Positions 8,125 to 17,109 are shown, counted from the first letter of the stretch. The stretch is DNA of 33,544 nucleotides from Rhizobiaceae bacterium (GCA_028279875.1 JANQMU010000114.1:1-33544); one strand, 5' to 3'. The notes: generated by a model not told the origin, from the sequence alone. Made by a program: numbers and translations.

Positions 8125-9086
8125 GCCTGCTTGAGGTCCGGGGCCTGACGACCGAATTCAAGATCGGCGGGGAATGGCATGCGGCCGTTTCGGATGCGAG
8201 TTTTGCGCTCGAACCCGGCGAAATTCTCGGCCTCGTCGGTGAATCGGGCTGCGGCAAATCCACGGCGGCCTACAGCGTGATGAAGCTGCTGCCGTCGAAT
8301 GCGCGCATCTCGAAGGGGACGGTTCACCTCAACGGGTCCGAGATCCTGTCGCAAAGCGACGAGGATATCCGCCGGATCCGCGGCAGCCAGCTGTCGATGA
8401 TTTTCCAGGATCCGATGACATCGCTCGACCCGGCCCTCACCGTCGGCGAACAGGTGATCGAGACCATCGAGGAGCATCTCGGCCTGAGCCGCGCCGACGC
8501 CCGCACCCGCACGCTGGACCTGTTTCGCCAGGTCGGCATTCCGGCGCCCGAAGACCGGCTGACCGCCTATCCGCATCAGTTCAGCGGCGGCATGTCGCAA
8601 CGCATCGCCCTAGCGATCGCGATTTCCTGCAACCCGCAGGTGCTGATCGCCGACGAACCGACCACCGCGCTGGACGTGACGATCCAGGCGCAGATCCTGC
8701 GGCTGATCAAGACGCTGCTGGTCGATGAACGCGGCACCGGCGTGCTGTTCATCACCCATGATCTGGGTATCGTTGCGCAGATCTGCGATCGCGTGGCGGT
8801 GATGTATGCCGGCGAGATCGTCGAGGTCGGCGACGTGCAGTCGATATTCGCCGAGCCACTGCATCCCTATACAAAGGCGCTTTTGAACTCGCTGCCGAGC
8901 AAGCAGGTGGAGCGCGGCAAGCTGGAAAACATCAAGGGCCGCGTTCCGGGTCTCGTGGACCGGCCGGCGGGCTGCCGTTTTCATCCGCGATGCGATCAGA
9001 TGCGGACGATCTGCAAAGAGCGGCCGCCGCCCCGCGGTAAACCGTCACCGCAAAGGGAGGTGGCCTGTGTCCTCTACGATGCGTGA
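8121..9086 (+). CDS. Peptide-type ABC transporter ATP-binding protein, DppD-like
   Basis: A 321-residue ATPase. Walker A is 'GESGCGKST' (40-48), the Q-loop 'IFQDPMTSLDP', the ABC signature 'FSGGM' (154-158), Walker B 'VLIADEP' (174-180) and the switch His213 in 'ITHDLG'. The C-terminus has the oligopeptide-transporter extension with 'PAGCRFHPRCDQM', whose cysteines in this subfamily can hold an iron-sulphur cluster or be structural. The open frame extends far upstream through the permease gene, but the ATG at 8121 overlaps the permease stop and matches the family N-terminus. Confidence 0.93.
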   Translation: MSLLEVRGLTTEFKIGGEWHAAVSDASFALEPGEILGLVGESGCGKSTAAYSVMKLLPSNARISKGTVHLNGSEILSQSDEDIRRIRGSQLSMIFQDPMTSLDPALTVGEQVIETIEEHLGLSRADARTRTLDLFRQVGIPAPEDRLTAYPHQFSGGMSQRIALAIAISCNPQVLIADEPTTALDVTIQAQILRLIKTLLVDERGTGVLFITHDLGIVAQICDRVAVMYAGEIVEVGDVQSIFAEPLHPYTKALLNSLPSKQVERGKLENIKGRVPGLVDRPAGCRFHPRCDQMRTICKERPPPRGKPSPQREVACVLYDA

Positions 9087-10113
9087 CGATGGCCAGCCGC
9101 TGATGCGGGTCACCGGGCTGACCAAGCACTTTCCAGTGCGGACCGGCTGGATCGAAGGACTGCGCGGCAGACGCCGGCATGTCAAGGCGGTCGACGGGAT
9201 CGATCTCGATGTCGAAGCGGGGCGGACCCTGGCGATCGTCGGCGAATCGGGATCGGGCAAGAGCACGCTCGGCCGGCTGCTGTTGCGCCTGCTGGAGCCG
9301 ACATCCGGGCAGGTGCTTTATCGCGGCCGCGACGTTGTCGGCATGACGGCGGGAGAGTTGCGTGCTTTCCGGCGGAAGGTGCAGATCGTTTTTCAGGACC
9401 CCTATTCATCGCTCAATGCGCGGATGCGGGTCGGTCCGATCATCCGCGAACCGCTGGATATCTATGGGGAGGGGACCCGGGCTGAGCGCGAGCGCCGGGT
9501 GCATGAGCTGCTGGAACGGGTCGGCCTGACAAGCGCCCACGCACGGGCTTTCCCTTCCGAACTCAGCGGCGGCCAGCGGCAGCGGGTCGGGATCGCCGCG
9601 GCGCTCGCCCTGTCGCCCGAACTGATTATCGCCGATGAACCCACCTCGGCGCTCGACGTTTCGGTTCAGGCCCAGACGCTGAACCTGATGGCGGAGCTGC
9701 AGCGGGACTTTCAACTGACCTTCGTCTTCATCACCCATGATCTCGGCATCGTGCAGCATTTCAGCGACCGGGTAGCGGTGATGTATCTTGGCAAGATCGT
9801 CGAAGAAGCGCCCAATGACGAGCTCTTCGACAATCCCCAGCACCCCTACACAAAGCTGCTGTTCTCGGCGATACCAAACCCCGATCCGACGCAGCGCACG
9901 CAATGGCAGCTTCCGGACGGCGATCCGCCGTCGCCGCTCGACCCGCCGCCGGGCTGCGCCTTTCATCCGCGTTGCGACAGGGTGATGCCGGTGTGTTCGA
10001 CGGCGGCGCCGGAACCCTGCAGGATCAGGGCGGACCATCGGGCTTCCTGTTTCCTGCACCAAACCGAAATACAGCCGACCGACACGGTCGGGAAAGGAGT
10101 GGAAAATGTCTGA
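9067..10113 (+). CDS. Peptide-type ABC transporter ATP-binding protein, DppF-like
   Basis: A 348-residue ATPase partner of the preceding one. It has 'GESGSGKSTLGRLLLRL' (Walker A), 'VFQDPYSSLNARM' (Q-loop), 'ELSGGQRQRVGIA' (signature), 'LIIADEPTSALDVS' (Walker B) and 'FITHDLGIVQHF' (switch His). 'PPPGCAFHPRCDRVM' near the end is the oligo_HPY extension. The start is GTG at 9067: GGGAGG lies six bases upstream, which is better placed than for the ATG at 9079. The gene overlaps the upstream ATPase by 20 bp and the next gene by 8 bp. Confidence 0.92.
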   Translation: MSSTMRDDGQPLMRVTGLTKHFPVRTGWIEGLRGRRRHVKAVDGIDLDVEAGRTLAIVGESGSGKSTLGRLLLRLLEPTSGQVLYRGRDVVGMTAGELRAFRRKVQIVFQDPYSSLNARMRVGPIIREPLDIYGEGTRAERERRVHELLERVGLTSAHARAFPSELSGGQRQRVGIAAALALSPELIIADEPTSALDVSVQAQTLNLMAELQRDFQLTFVFITHDLGIVQHFSDRVAVMYLGKIVEEAPNDELFDNPQHPYTKLLFSAIPNPDPTQRTQWQLPDGDPPSPLDPPPGCAFHPRCDRVMPVCSTAAPEPCRIRADHRASCFLHQTEIQPTDTVGKGVENV

Positions 10114-11857
10114 CCTCGCCATTCTGAATGCGGACCGGGAAAGCTGGCAGCAGGCCTATCGCTGCGCCAATTTCCTGCTCAATGAGGGTGTGGCGGTTTC
10201 CTGGGCGACCGAACCGTTCACCTCGGTTTCCGGCTCTGGAGAAACAACCGACCACGCGCGCGGGTCGTTTTTGGTTGCTGAAAACGGCGGCTGGCAAGAG
10301 GCGGCGAAGGATCGGTTTGGCATTCAACCGGTCGTTGCCGATGCGGTCAGCGATTTTGCCGGACTGGCGCTCAAGCGGCTCCGAATAGGCCATTATGGCG
10401 GCGGCGGCGCGCCGATGAACCATGCCCGCATTTTCGCGGAGCTCGGATTCCTGGTCGACTTTGTCGATCCGCAGGAAATCCGCGAGGGCCGGCTTGATGA
10501 ATTCGACATGCTGGTCATCCCGGGCGGTGGCGGGCTCGGCATGGTCGGCCAGATCAAACCGCTGGGAGAGGCCGGCTGCCGGAAGGTCACCGAATTCGTC
10601 AAGCAGGGCGGCATGTATGTGGGCGCCTGCGCCGGCTCGTTCGATGGCGCCATCGCACCGGACATCTTTCTGGCCGACTGTCCGGAGCAGAAACACATGC
10701 AACTGGCCAATGCGGCCATCTGGAACCGGGGCGAGGCGTGGCTGGGACTGGAATCGCCCGGTGTCGGCGTGATCGAGGCCCGCAACACGGCGCCGGACCA
10801 TCCGCTGATGTTCGGCATGCCGGAGCGTTTCGCGATCACCCACTATAACGGGCCGATCTTCGAGGCGCAGAACGGGACGATAGACGGTGCATCCGACATG
10901 ATCAGTTTTGCTTCGGTGGCCGGAGCGACGGCGAATTTCACGCCGGCAGAATATTTCCTGAACTGGAGCGATTTCGACGTCGAGGCCGGGCATGGCAATA
11001 CGCTCCTGTCCCGGGCGGTCGCGGAGGGACATTCCAATATCGTCGGCGGCTATAACGGATTGGGGCGGGTGGTGCTCTTCGGTTCCCACGCCGAGTTCGG
11101 TTACAATCTGGCGATGGACCAATGGGACACGCCGGCCCGCATGCTGGCCAACGCCGCCTTCTGGCAGGCGGGCCATCTGACCGAAAGTCGGCCGCTGGCG
11201 CGCAAAATCACTCCGGGCATTGCGCGTTCCCATCCGCTCGGGGGTGGTCTCGACACCGTCTCGAAACGGGTTCCGGCGATTGTCACGGCCGCGCAAGAGC
11301 TGCGCGAACGCGATGCCAGCGGCAGCGCGTGGCTTGACGATGCAAATGCCATGTCGACCTTCGGACTGTCCGGGCGGGAGATATGGGCCGAGAACCTGGA
11401 GAACTTCCAGGTCGTGACGACGGCGCTGGAAGAGACGATCGCCGCAACCATGGCGGCGGTCAGGGACGCGCAGTCGCTACGCGGCCGGCTGCTCGATGCC
11501 GGCAAAACGGCCCTTGCCGCCGAGATCGAAGACGCGCTGTTTGCCCTTGAAGACGCCATCCACTATCGCGCGCCGGCCGAATGGCACCATGATTTCGGCT
11601 ATGAGGGCGCGCTGCAGATGCTCGACCGCATCGATACCATGCTGGCGAAAGCGAAGGAGAACTTCGCGACAAGCCTCGATCCGTCGCCCAACCCTTACGC
11701 GCATTTCGAGACCAGCCCGTTTCACCTTGTCGTCGGATCCTATCTGTCGGCGATCGGCGTCTATGCCAGTTGCTGGTTCCTGCTGCGCGTGCATTTCCTG
11801 CGGCTCGACGAGCTTGTCTATCGGGCGCGCAGGGCGCTCGGGAATGGTTCCGCCTAG
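10106..11857 (+). CDS. Uncharacterised protein with BPL_N / class I glutamine-amidotransferase-like domain
   Basis: A 583-residue protein I cannot assign to a characterised enzyme. Residues about 90-355 look like the amidotransferase-like fold of the BPL_N family: 'IGHYGGGGAPMNHARIF', 'FDMLVIPGGGGLGM' (133-146), a nucleophile elbow 'GMYVGACAGSF' with Cys175, and 'VVLFGSHAEFG' with His328 and Glu330 where class I amidotransferases have His-Pro-Glu. A Cys-His-Glu triad is therefore plausible. Residues 360-583 are mostly helical, with no motif I know. No signal peptide is seen. AAAGGAG precedes the ATG, which overlaps the ATPase gene by 8 bp, so it is co-translated with the importer and may be an amidase or hydrolase for its cargo (inference). 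The TAG stop belongs to the terminus of the repeat element that follows. Confidence 0.75.
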   Translation: MSDLAILNADRESWQQAYRCANFLLNEGVAVSWATEPFTSVSGSGETTDHARGSFLVAENGGWQEAAKDRFGIQPVVADAVSDFAGLALKRLRIGHYGGGGAPMNHARIFAELGFLVDFVDPQEIREGRLDEFDMLVIPGGGGLGMVGQIKPLGEAGCRKVTEFVKQGGMYVGACAGSFDGAIAPDIFLADCPEQKHMQLANAAIWNRGEAWLGLESPGVGVIEARNTAPDHPLMFGMPERFAITHYNGPIFEAQNGTIDGASDMISFASVAGATANFTPAEYFLNWSDFDVEAGHGNTLLSRAVAEGHSNIVGGYNGLGRVVLFGSHAEFGYNLAMDQWDTPARMLANAAFWQAGHLTESRPLARKITPGIARSHPLGGGLDTVSKRVPAIVTAAQELRERDASGSAWLDDANAMSTFGLSGREIWAENLENFQVVTTALEETIAATMAAVRDAQSLRGRLLDAGKTALAAEIEDALFALEDAIHYRAPAEWHHDFGYEGALQMLDRIDTMLAKAKENFATSLDPSPNPYAHFETSPFHLVVGSYLSAIGVYASCWFLLRVHFLRLDELVYRARRALGNGSA

Positions 11858-12120
11858 AGCATCGGGCGATAATATTGGACCATTTGATGATCCAAATCAG
11901 TTCGCTCGGCTAGGCGAACGGCGCCGCGCGATGTGGTGCATCGGGCAAGCCGTTCAATGACGCCGACGGGCTGATTTGGTTCACCGAAGGTCGGCTTATC
12001 AGGCCTTCTGGACGTCGTTGCGACCACCTTGTGGTCAACCCGGACCACGGCGGCGACCGCGCCTCGCCAGCAGGCCTGATAAGCCGGTCAAAGGGTGCAA
12101 TATTGTCGCCCGATGCTCTA
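11855..12120. repeat. 266-bp MITE-like element with 33-bp terminal inverted repeats
   Basis: Both ends read TAGAGCATCGGGCGA, and the two ends match at 30 of 33 positions as inverted repeats. TA flanks the inner GAGCAT at each side, as expected for a TA target duplication of the Tc1/mariner/IS630 type. Inside are nested palindromes: CCAAATCAG (11892-11900) pairs with 11971-11979, a 15-bp arm (11992-12006) pairs with 12072-12086, and GACCAC-CTT-GTGGTC sits at 12022-12036. No open reading frame with protein character is present, so any mobility must come from a transposase elsewhere. It occupies the whole gap between two convergent genes and may also act as a bidirectional terminator. Confidence 0.8.
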
Positions 12121-12140
12121 AGCTTTGATGCCTCTTTTCT

Positions 12141-13829
12141 TTACCCCACGCGCCGCCGGTCCCTCGCCGTTTTTCCAATTCCGGGATTGAAGCTGTTGGT
12201 GGGGTCCAGCCGCTCGTAGAAGTCGGCCAGATCGGGTTTTGCCGCGTAGATATGCCCGACATTGTGCTCGGCCGGATATTCGGCGCCGCGCCGGTCGAGC
12301 TGCGCGAGCATCTTCTTTTTCAAGGCCCCGACATCCACGCCTTTGCGCAGAATGTAATCCTGGTGCAGCACGTGGCACATAAAGTGGCCGTAATAGAGCT
12401 TGTGCATGATGTGGTCGTCAATCTCCGGGGGAAGGTCCTCACACCAGTTTCGATCATTGCGTTTCAGCGCAATGTCGAGCGCCAGAATGTCCTCGACCTG
12501 GTCGCCATGCACCGCCTGATAGCGCACCGCGGCGCCAGCGGCGGCGAACCGGTGCAATTCGGCCAGTTTCGCCTGCCGGTCGGTGCATTCGAAAAACCCG
12601 TCTTCGCTGTCGGCAAAAAAGGCCGCCAGATGATGCCTGGCTTCGACGATGCCGTCATCGTGCATTTTGAGGATCAGGTGATGTTCGTAGCGGTCCCGGT
12701 AGTCGAGCATTTCGCGCGGCAGGATTTCGGGCCAGAGGCGGCTTAGGCGCTGCATCGTCCGATCGACGAGATTCCGCGGAAAATACGGGATGGCGTTGAG
12801 CCAGGCATCCAGGCTGCCTTTCATGGCGAAGAACAACGGCAGCCGGTCGGTGCCCAGATATCTGATCATCAGCACGGTGTCCTTGCCGTATTGGCGGGCC
12901 ATGTCAAAGCTCGCGCGATGCATATATTCCGCCGAAACGGGAAGCGTGTCGAAACGCGACAGGATGTGCCGGCGGATTTCAGTCAGCCGGTCGGGATCGT
13001 TGGTGCCGATATAGAAGGTTCTTTCCTGTTCATTGATCGCATAGGTGTCGAGCCGAACGGCAAAGACGGCAAGTCTGCCGGCGCAGCCGCTTGCCTCGTA
13101 GAGGCACCGTTTGTCGGCATTGAACCGGGCCGGCGTCGGCGCATCGACATCGCGGACCCGCCGACCGTAATCGGTATCGGACCCCTTCTTGTTGGTCGTT
13201 TCGACGTCGTCGGGCGTGAAGGCCCCCTCCTCCAGCCGGGTGAGGATTTCCTCCGGGCTGCTGCCAAGCGAAATTCCCAGATGGTTGACGAGTTCCAACC
13301 GGCCATCGGAGGCAACCCGCGCAAAAAGTGACAGTTCGGTGTAGGACGGCCCACGCTCGACCAGCGATCCGCCGGAATTGTTGCAGACGCCGCCGACGAT
13401 CGATGCGCCGATGCAGGACGAGCCGATGACGGAATGGGGCACGCGGTTCAACGGCCTCAGCAGCCTTTCGAGCGCAAAGAGCGTCGCGCCGGGAAAGCTG
13501 ACGATCTGCCGGCCACCGTCTATCGGCAGCAGCTTGTCCATGGCGCGCGTATTGATCATCACGACATCGCGATCATAGGTGCCGTTCGGCGTTGATCCCG
13601 CCGTCAAACCGGTATTGGCCGCCTGCATGATGACGATCTTGTCTGCGGCGACGCAGGCCTGCAGTACCCGCCAAAGCTCCAGCAAGCGTCGCGGCAGCAC
13701 GACGGCGATCGCTTCGCCCTGGCCGGCGCGAAAGCCGGTCCTGAAATGTTCCGTTCGCCGCCTGGCTGTCAGCACCTGCCGCCTGCCAACGATCGAGCGC
13801 AACTCACGGATCAAATCTGTGTTGGACAT
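12141..13829 (-). CDS. dld: FAD-linked quinone-dependent D-lactate dehydrogenase
   Basis: A 562-residue protein with strong, end-to-end resemblance to E. coli Dld (571 residues), the membrane-associated flavoprotein that oxidises D-lactate to pyruvate and passes electrons to quinone. The FAD-binding domain contains 'LLELWRVLQACVAADKI', 'MQAANTGLTAGSTPNG' and 'HSVIGSSCIGASIVGG'; the cap and membrane-binding domains contain 'ESSGCAGRLAVFAVRLDT' (with Ala in place of Glu), 'FYIGTNDPDRLTEIRRHIL', 'HRFAAAGAAVRYQAVH', 'LALDIALKRND' and 'KLYYGHFMCHVLHQDYI'. A GTG two codons upstream is possible, but ATG at 13829 has AAAGG six bases before it. The gene begins 10 bp after the TRAP permease stop, so uptake and oxidation are in one operon. 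Confidence 0.95.
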   Translation of the reverse strand: MSNTDLIRELRSIVGRRQVLTARRRTEHFRTGFRAGQGEAIAVVLPRRLLELWRVLQACVAADKIVIMQAANTGLTAGSTPNGTYDRDVVMINTRAMDKLLPIDGGRQIVSFPGATLFALERLLRPLNRVPHSVIGSSCIGASIVGGVCNNSGGSLVERGPSYTELSLFARVASDGRLELVNHLGISLGSSPEEILTRLEEGAFTPDDVETTNKKGSDTDYGRRVRDVDAPTPARFNADKRCLYEASGCAGRLAVFAVRLDTYAINEQERTFYIGTNDPDRLTEIRRHILSRFDTLPVSAEYMHRASFDMARQYGKDTVLMIRYLGTDRLPLFFAMKGSLDAWLNAIPYFPRNLVDRTMQRLSRLWPEILPREMLDYRDRYEHHLILKMHDDGIVEARHHLAAFFADSEDGFFECTDRQAKLAELHRFAAAGAAVRYQAVHGDQVEDILALDIALKRNDRNWCEDLPPEIDDHIMHKLYYGHFMCHVLHQDYILRKGVDVGALKKKMLAQLDRRGAEYPAEHNVGHIYAAKPDLADFYERLDPTNSFNPGIGKTARDRRRVG

Positions 13830-13839
13830 CGACACCCTT

Positions 13840-15906
13840 TCAGTAGGCCACGGAAGGAAGCCAGGTCGCCAGCCATGGCAGCATGAAGACGATCGCCAGC
13901 CCGGTCAGTTGCAGCAGCACGAAGGGGACGGTGCCCCGATAGATGTGCCTCAGGCGGATCTCCGGCGGACACACCCCTTTGAGATAAAACAGCGCAAAGC
14001 CGACCGGCGGCGTCAGGAACGATGTCTGCAGGGTGACGGCCACCAGGATCACGAACCACAGGAGCACCGGTTCGTCGATTTCGCCATATCCGGGAATGTC
14101 CAGGCCAAGCCCGTTGACGATCGGGCGCATGAGCGGCAGGACGATCAGCGTGATCTCGATCCAGTCGAGAACGAAGCCAAGCAGGAACACGATCAGCAGG
14201 ATGAACGCGATCGTTGCCGTGGGGCCGAGGCCGGTCGATGCGATCATGTTTTCGATGAGTTCGTCGCCGCCTAGTTCGCGCAGCACATAGGAGAAGATCG
14301 TCGCGCCAAGGAAGATTGCAAAGATATAGGCGGTGGTGTTGAACGTTGAAATGAGGACGTTCTTCAGCTTTTCGAGATTGAGCTTTCGATAGGCGAGCGC
14401 CAGCAGTGTGGCGCCAAGCGCGCCGATGCCCGAGGCTTCCGTCGGTGTGGTGATCCCGGCGAAGATCGAGCCGAGGACGGCGATGATCAGGCCGAGCGTC
14501 GGCAGGACCGCGACCAGAACATCCCGGACCGCGGCCCAGTCGGGTGCCGCGGCACCGTCGGGAACCGGTGCGACGTCCGGGTCCAGATAGGAACGGATAA
14601 AGATATAGACCAGATACAGGGCGCCGATGATGACACCCGGGAAAACCGCCGCCATGAACAGATCACCTACCGAAAGGGCCATCTGATCGGCCATGATGAC
14701 AAGCATGATCGACGGTGGAATGAGAATGCCGAGCGTGCCGGACGCGGAGACGACCCCGGCCGCCATCGACGGTGAATATTTCTGCTGCATCATGGTCGGA
14801 AGCGACAGCACGCCGAGCAGCACGACGGACGCGCCGATAATGCCGGTCGATGCCGCCAGAATGATGCCGATCAGCGTGACCGTGATCGCCAGTCCGCCGC
14901 GTACCGTGCCGAACAGCCGTTGCATCGAGGCCATCAGCCGCTGCGCCACGCCGCTTTCGTCGAGCATCAGCCCCATGAAGATGAACATCGGCAGGGCGAC
15001 CAGAACCGCATTGGACATCGTTGCGTAGACGCGGTTCACCACGGCGCCGAGGGTCAGATAGTCGAGGCCCGTGAAGGTCGACTCCAGGCGGGTCCAGGCC
15101 ATCAGGTCATTGTCGAACAGATAGGCCAGCCCGCAATACAGGACTCCGATGCCCGCCAGCGTCCAGGCCACCGGGAACCCGGTAAACAAAAGCGCGATGA
15201 AGCTGACGAACATCGCGACGACAAGCTTGTCCTCGGTGGTCTCGACAAGAAATGACAGGCCGAAAGCAACGACCGCAAATCCGAGCAGAACCGCGCCGAT
15301 GAGCGCCAGCCCCCGCCCGTCCCTTTCGCCATCGGCTGCTGTCAGCAGGGCATGGACGTCATGCATCAGCCGGGCGATGGCGGCAATGGCAAGCAATGCG
15401 AAGCTTATGGGGATCACAGCCTTCAGGGCCCATCGGGCCGGCAGGCCGGTGGGGCTGCCGGAGCGCTCGCCGACCCGGTAGCTCTCGTAAAAATAGTCGA
15501 ATCCCTGATCGATCATCAGGTAGAGGACCGGGCTCATCAGCACGATGATGCCGATGATTTCGATCATCCGCTGGGCCTGCCGGCTTAATTGCAGATGCAG
15601 CAGATCGACCCGGACATGGCTGTCCGTGACCAGCGCATAGGAGATGCCCACCATGGTCACGAGGCCGTAAAAATGCCACTGGATTTCATCCAGTTTCGGA
15701 TAGTTCTGGTTGAGGGCATAGCGTAGCGCGACCTGCGCCGCGATCGCCGCGATCAGCGCGATATTGGCCCACATCACCACATGGCCGACGGACTTGACGA
15801 AGCTGTCGATCATGATTGCGGGGCGGTAGCGATCCGCATCCGGATGCTCGACGATGGCTTCGAACCGTGCAACCGGATCTTCTTCGACTGACTTGATGTT
15901 GGACAC
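13840..15906 (-). CDS. TRAP transporter fused small-large permease (DctQM)
   Basis: A 688-residue membrane protein joining both TRAP permease subunits. Residues about 30-190 are DctQ, with four helices and 'DSHVRVDLLHLQL' after the second. A linking helix lies at about 200-222. From about 230 the DctM part begins with 'AMFVSFIALLFTGFPVAWTLAGIG' and includes 'ALPMFIFMGLMLDESGVAQRL', 'TGIIGASVVLLGVLSLPTMM', 'GTLGILIPPSIMLVIM', 'ITTPTEASGIGALGA' and 'TSFLTPPVGFALFYLKG'. Such fusions occur naturally. It should carry out sodium-driven uptake with the binding protein encoded just upstream. The start is GTG with GGGGGAGG six bases ahead. Confidence 0.93.
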   Translation of the reverse strand: MSNIKSVEEDPVARFEAIVEHPDADRYRPAIMIDSFVKSVGHVVMWANIALIAAIAAQVALRYALNQNYPKLDEIQWHFYGLVTMVGISYALVTDSHVRVDLLHLQLSRQAQRMIEIIGIIVLMSPVLYLMIDQGFDYFYESYRVGERSGSPTGLPARWALKAVIPISFALLAIAAIARLMHDVHALLTAADGERDGRGLALIGAVLLGFAVVAFGLSFLVETTEDKLVVAMFVSFIALLFTGFPVAWTLAGIGVLYCGLAYLFDNDLMAWTRLESTFTGLDYLTLGAVVNRVYATMSNAVLVALPMFIFMGLMLDESGVAQRLMASMQRLFGTVRGGLAITVTLIGIILAASTGIIGASVVLLGVLSLPTMMQQKYSPSMAAGVVSASGTLGILIPPSIMLVIMADQMALSVGDLFMAAVFPGVIIGALYLVYIFIRSYLDPDVAPVPDGAAAPDWAAVRDVLVAVLPTLGLIIAVLGSIFAGITTPTEASGIGALGATLLALAYRKLNLEKLKNVLISTFNTTAYIFAIFLGATIFSYVLRELGGDELIENMIASTGLGPTATIAFILLIVFLLGFVLDWIEITLIVLPLMRPIVNGLGLDIPGYGEIDEPVLLWFVILVAVTLQTSFLTPPVGFALFYLKGVCPPEIRLRHIYRGTVPFVLLQLTGLAIVFMLPWLATWLPSVAY

Positions 15907-15954
15907 GATCTTCCTCCCCCGGTTTGGCGGTCCCGGCCGATGGCGGCGGACCGA

Positions 15955-15984
15955 TCCGGGCGACGGTCCGCGCCACCGCCCGGA
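15955..15984 (-). other. Intra-operon stem-loop between dctP-like and dctQM-like genes
   Basis: TCCGGGCG and CGCCCGGA form an 8-bp GC-rich stem around a 14-base loop in the 93-bp gap between binding-protein and permease genes. There is no T-run in the direction of transcription. Such hairpins commonly protect the 3' end of a binding-protein message so that it is made in excess over the permease; that role is inferred here. Confidence 0.5.
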
Positions 15985-15999
15985 GGGTGCTCTTGTGCC

Positions 16000-17049
16000 T
16001 TAGCTGCGGGGCAGGAAAGCGTTCTGCTTCCAGACCTGGTAGCCGTCACGGAACTGGTTCATGTCGTCCAGAACCTTCTTGAAGAAGGCATCCTGGGATT
16101 CTTCAGCGGCGACTTCGGCCCAGGTGTCGCGAAATGCCTGCAGCATTTCCGGCGACCATGTCTTGATGGTGACGCCGTTATTCTCGACATTGTCGGTCAA
16201 CGCCTCATACTGGATGGCTTCACCCTCGGCGAAGCTGTCGGCCATCGACGCCTTGCAGGCATTTTCGATGATCGCCTTGTGCTGGTCCGATGCTTCGTTC
16301 CAGACATCGCCATTGATCAGCAACTCGTAGACCGTGGCCTGCTGGTGCCAGCCGGGAAAGTAGTTGTATTTCACCAGCTTGTGGAACCCGAGACGGGCAT
16401 CGATGGCCGGCATGGAAAACTCGGTGGCGTCAATGGCGCCGTTTTCCAGGGCAGCGAAAATCTCGCCGCCGGGCAGCAGCGAGGTGGCGACGCCGAGCTT
16501 CTGCATTACCTTGCCGCCGAGGCCGAAGAAACGCATTTTCAGCCCTTCCAGATCGGCCGGCGAGTTGATTTCCTGGGAGAACCAGCCGGACGTCTCCGGC
16601 GCGATGATCGCGCATGGCAGGACTTTGACGTTGAAGCCGGCCTGATCGTACATCTCCTGATACAGCGTCATGCCGTTGCCGTAATAGAGCCAGGCCATGT
16701 ATTCGCCGGCTTCCGGACCGAACGGCACGGCTGAAAACAGCGGCGAGGCCGGGATCTGTCCCGCCCAGTAGCCGGCGGTGGCGTAACCCGAATTGATCTT
16801 GCCGGATGACACCGCTTCGAGAATTTCGAAGGGCGGAACCAGTTTGTTCGGTTCGTAAACCTTCATCCGCAATGTCCCGCCGGACATCCTTTCAAGCTGT
16901 TCGGCGACACGGGGGATGGGCGATCCGAGCCCGGGAAGCGACGTTGCAAAGGCAATCGGTGTTTTGAGCAGCAATTTGTCGGCAGCAAGAGCCGACGGCG
17001 CGGCGGTCAGCATAGCGGCGGCCGCAAGGCCCATGAGTGTTGTCTTCAT
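16000..17049 (-). CDS. TRAP transporter substrate-binding protein (DctP family)
   Basis: A 349-residue periplasmic protein. Residues 1-22 are a Sec signal ending ALA|AD. The mature protein begins 'LLLKTPIAFATSLPGLGSPIPRVAEQLERMSGGTL', then 'AVPFGPEAGEYMAWLYYGNG', 'SPADLEGLKMRFFGLGGKVMQKLG' (conserved Arg of the ligand pocket) and 'AIDATEFSMPAIDARLGF'. This pattern fits the subgroup of lactate and 2-oxoacid binders (TTHA0766, TakP), which agrees with the adjacent D-lactate dehydrogenase. The frame is open for 68 further codons upstream, but that stretch covers the promoter; of the two adjacent ATGs the second (17049) has the better spacing from GGAGG. Confidence 0.92.
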   Translation of the reverse strand: MKTTLMGLAAAAMLTAAPSALAADKLLLKTPIAFATSLPGLGSPIPRVAEQLERMSGGTLRMKVYEPNKLVPPFEILEAVSSGKINSGYATAGYWAGQIPASPLFSAVPFGPEAGEYMAWLYYGNGMTLYQEMYDQAGFNVKVLPCAIIAPETSGWFSQEINSPADLEGLKMRFFGLGGKVMQKLGVATSLLPGGEIFAALENGAIDATEFSMPAIDARLGFHKLVKYNYFPGWHQQATVYELLINGDVWNEASDQHKAIIENACKASMADSFAEGEAIQYEALTDNVENNGVTIKTWSPEMLQAFRDTWAEVAAEESQDAFFKKVLDDMNQFRDGYQVWKQNAFLPRS

Positions 17050-17109
17050 CATATCCTCCAAAAGACGGGGGCGGGCGCGATCAAGTTCGAGCCAAGCGCC
17101 GGTTTCGAG

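Noticed and set aside
10025..11296. A 423-codon minus-strand frame opposite the BPL_N gene, and similar long antisense frames at 500-1435, 1665-2603, 4745-6013, 19077-20828, 23550-24446 and 27151-28416
   Set aside because: All lie over well-supported genes and have low-complexity compositions typical of antisense frames in high-GC genomes.
11897..12120. Possible small protein or tRNA-like gene inside the nested palindromes
   Set aside because: Open frames there are short and unlike proteins, and the palindromes do not form a tRNA cloverleaf with conserved TPsiC or anticodon features.
13579..14274. Plus-strand frame of 231 codons across the dld-TRAP junction
   Set aside because: Antisense to two firmly identified genes, with an Arg/Asp/His-rich composition and no domain.
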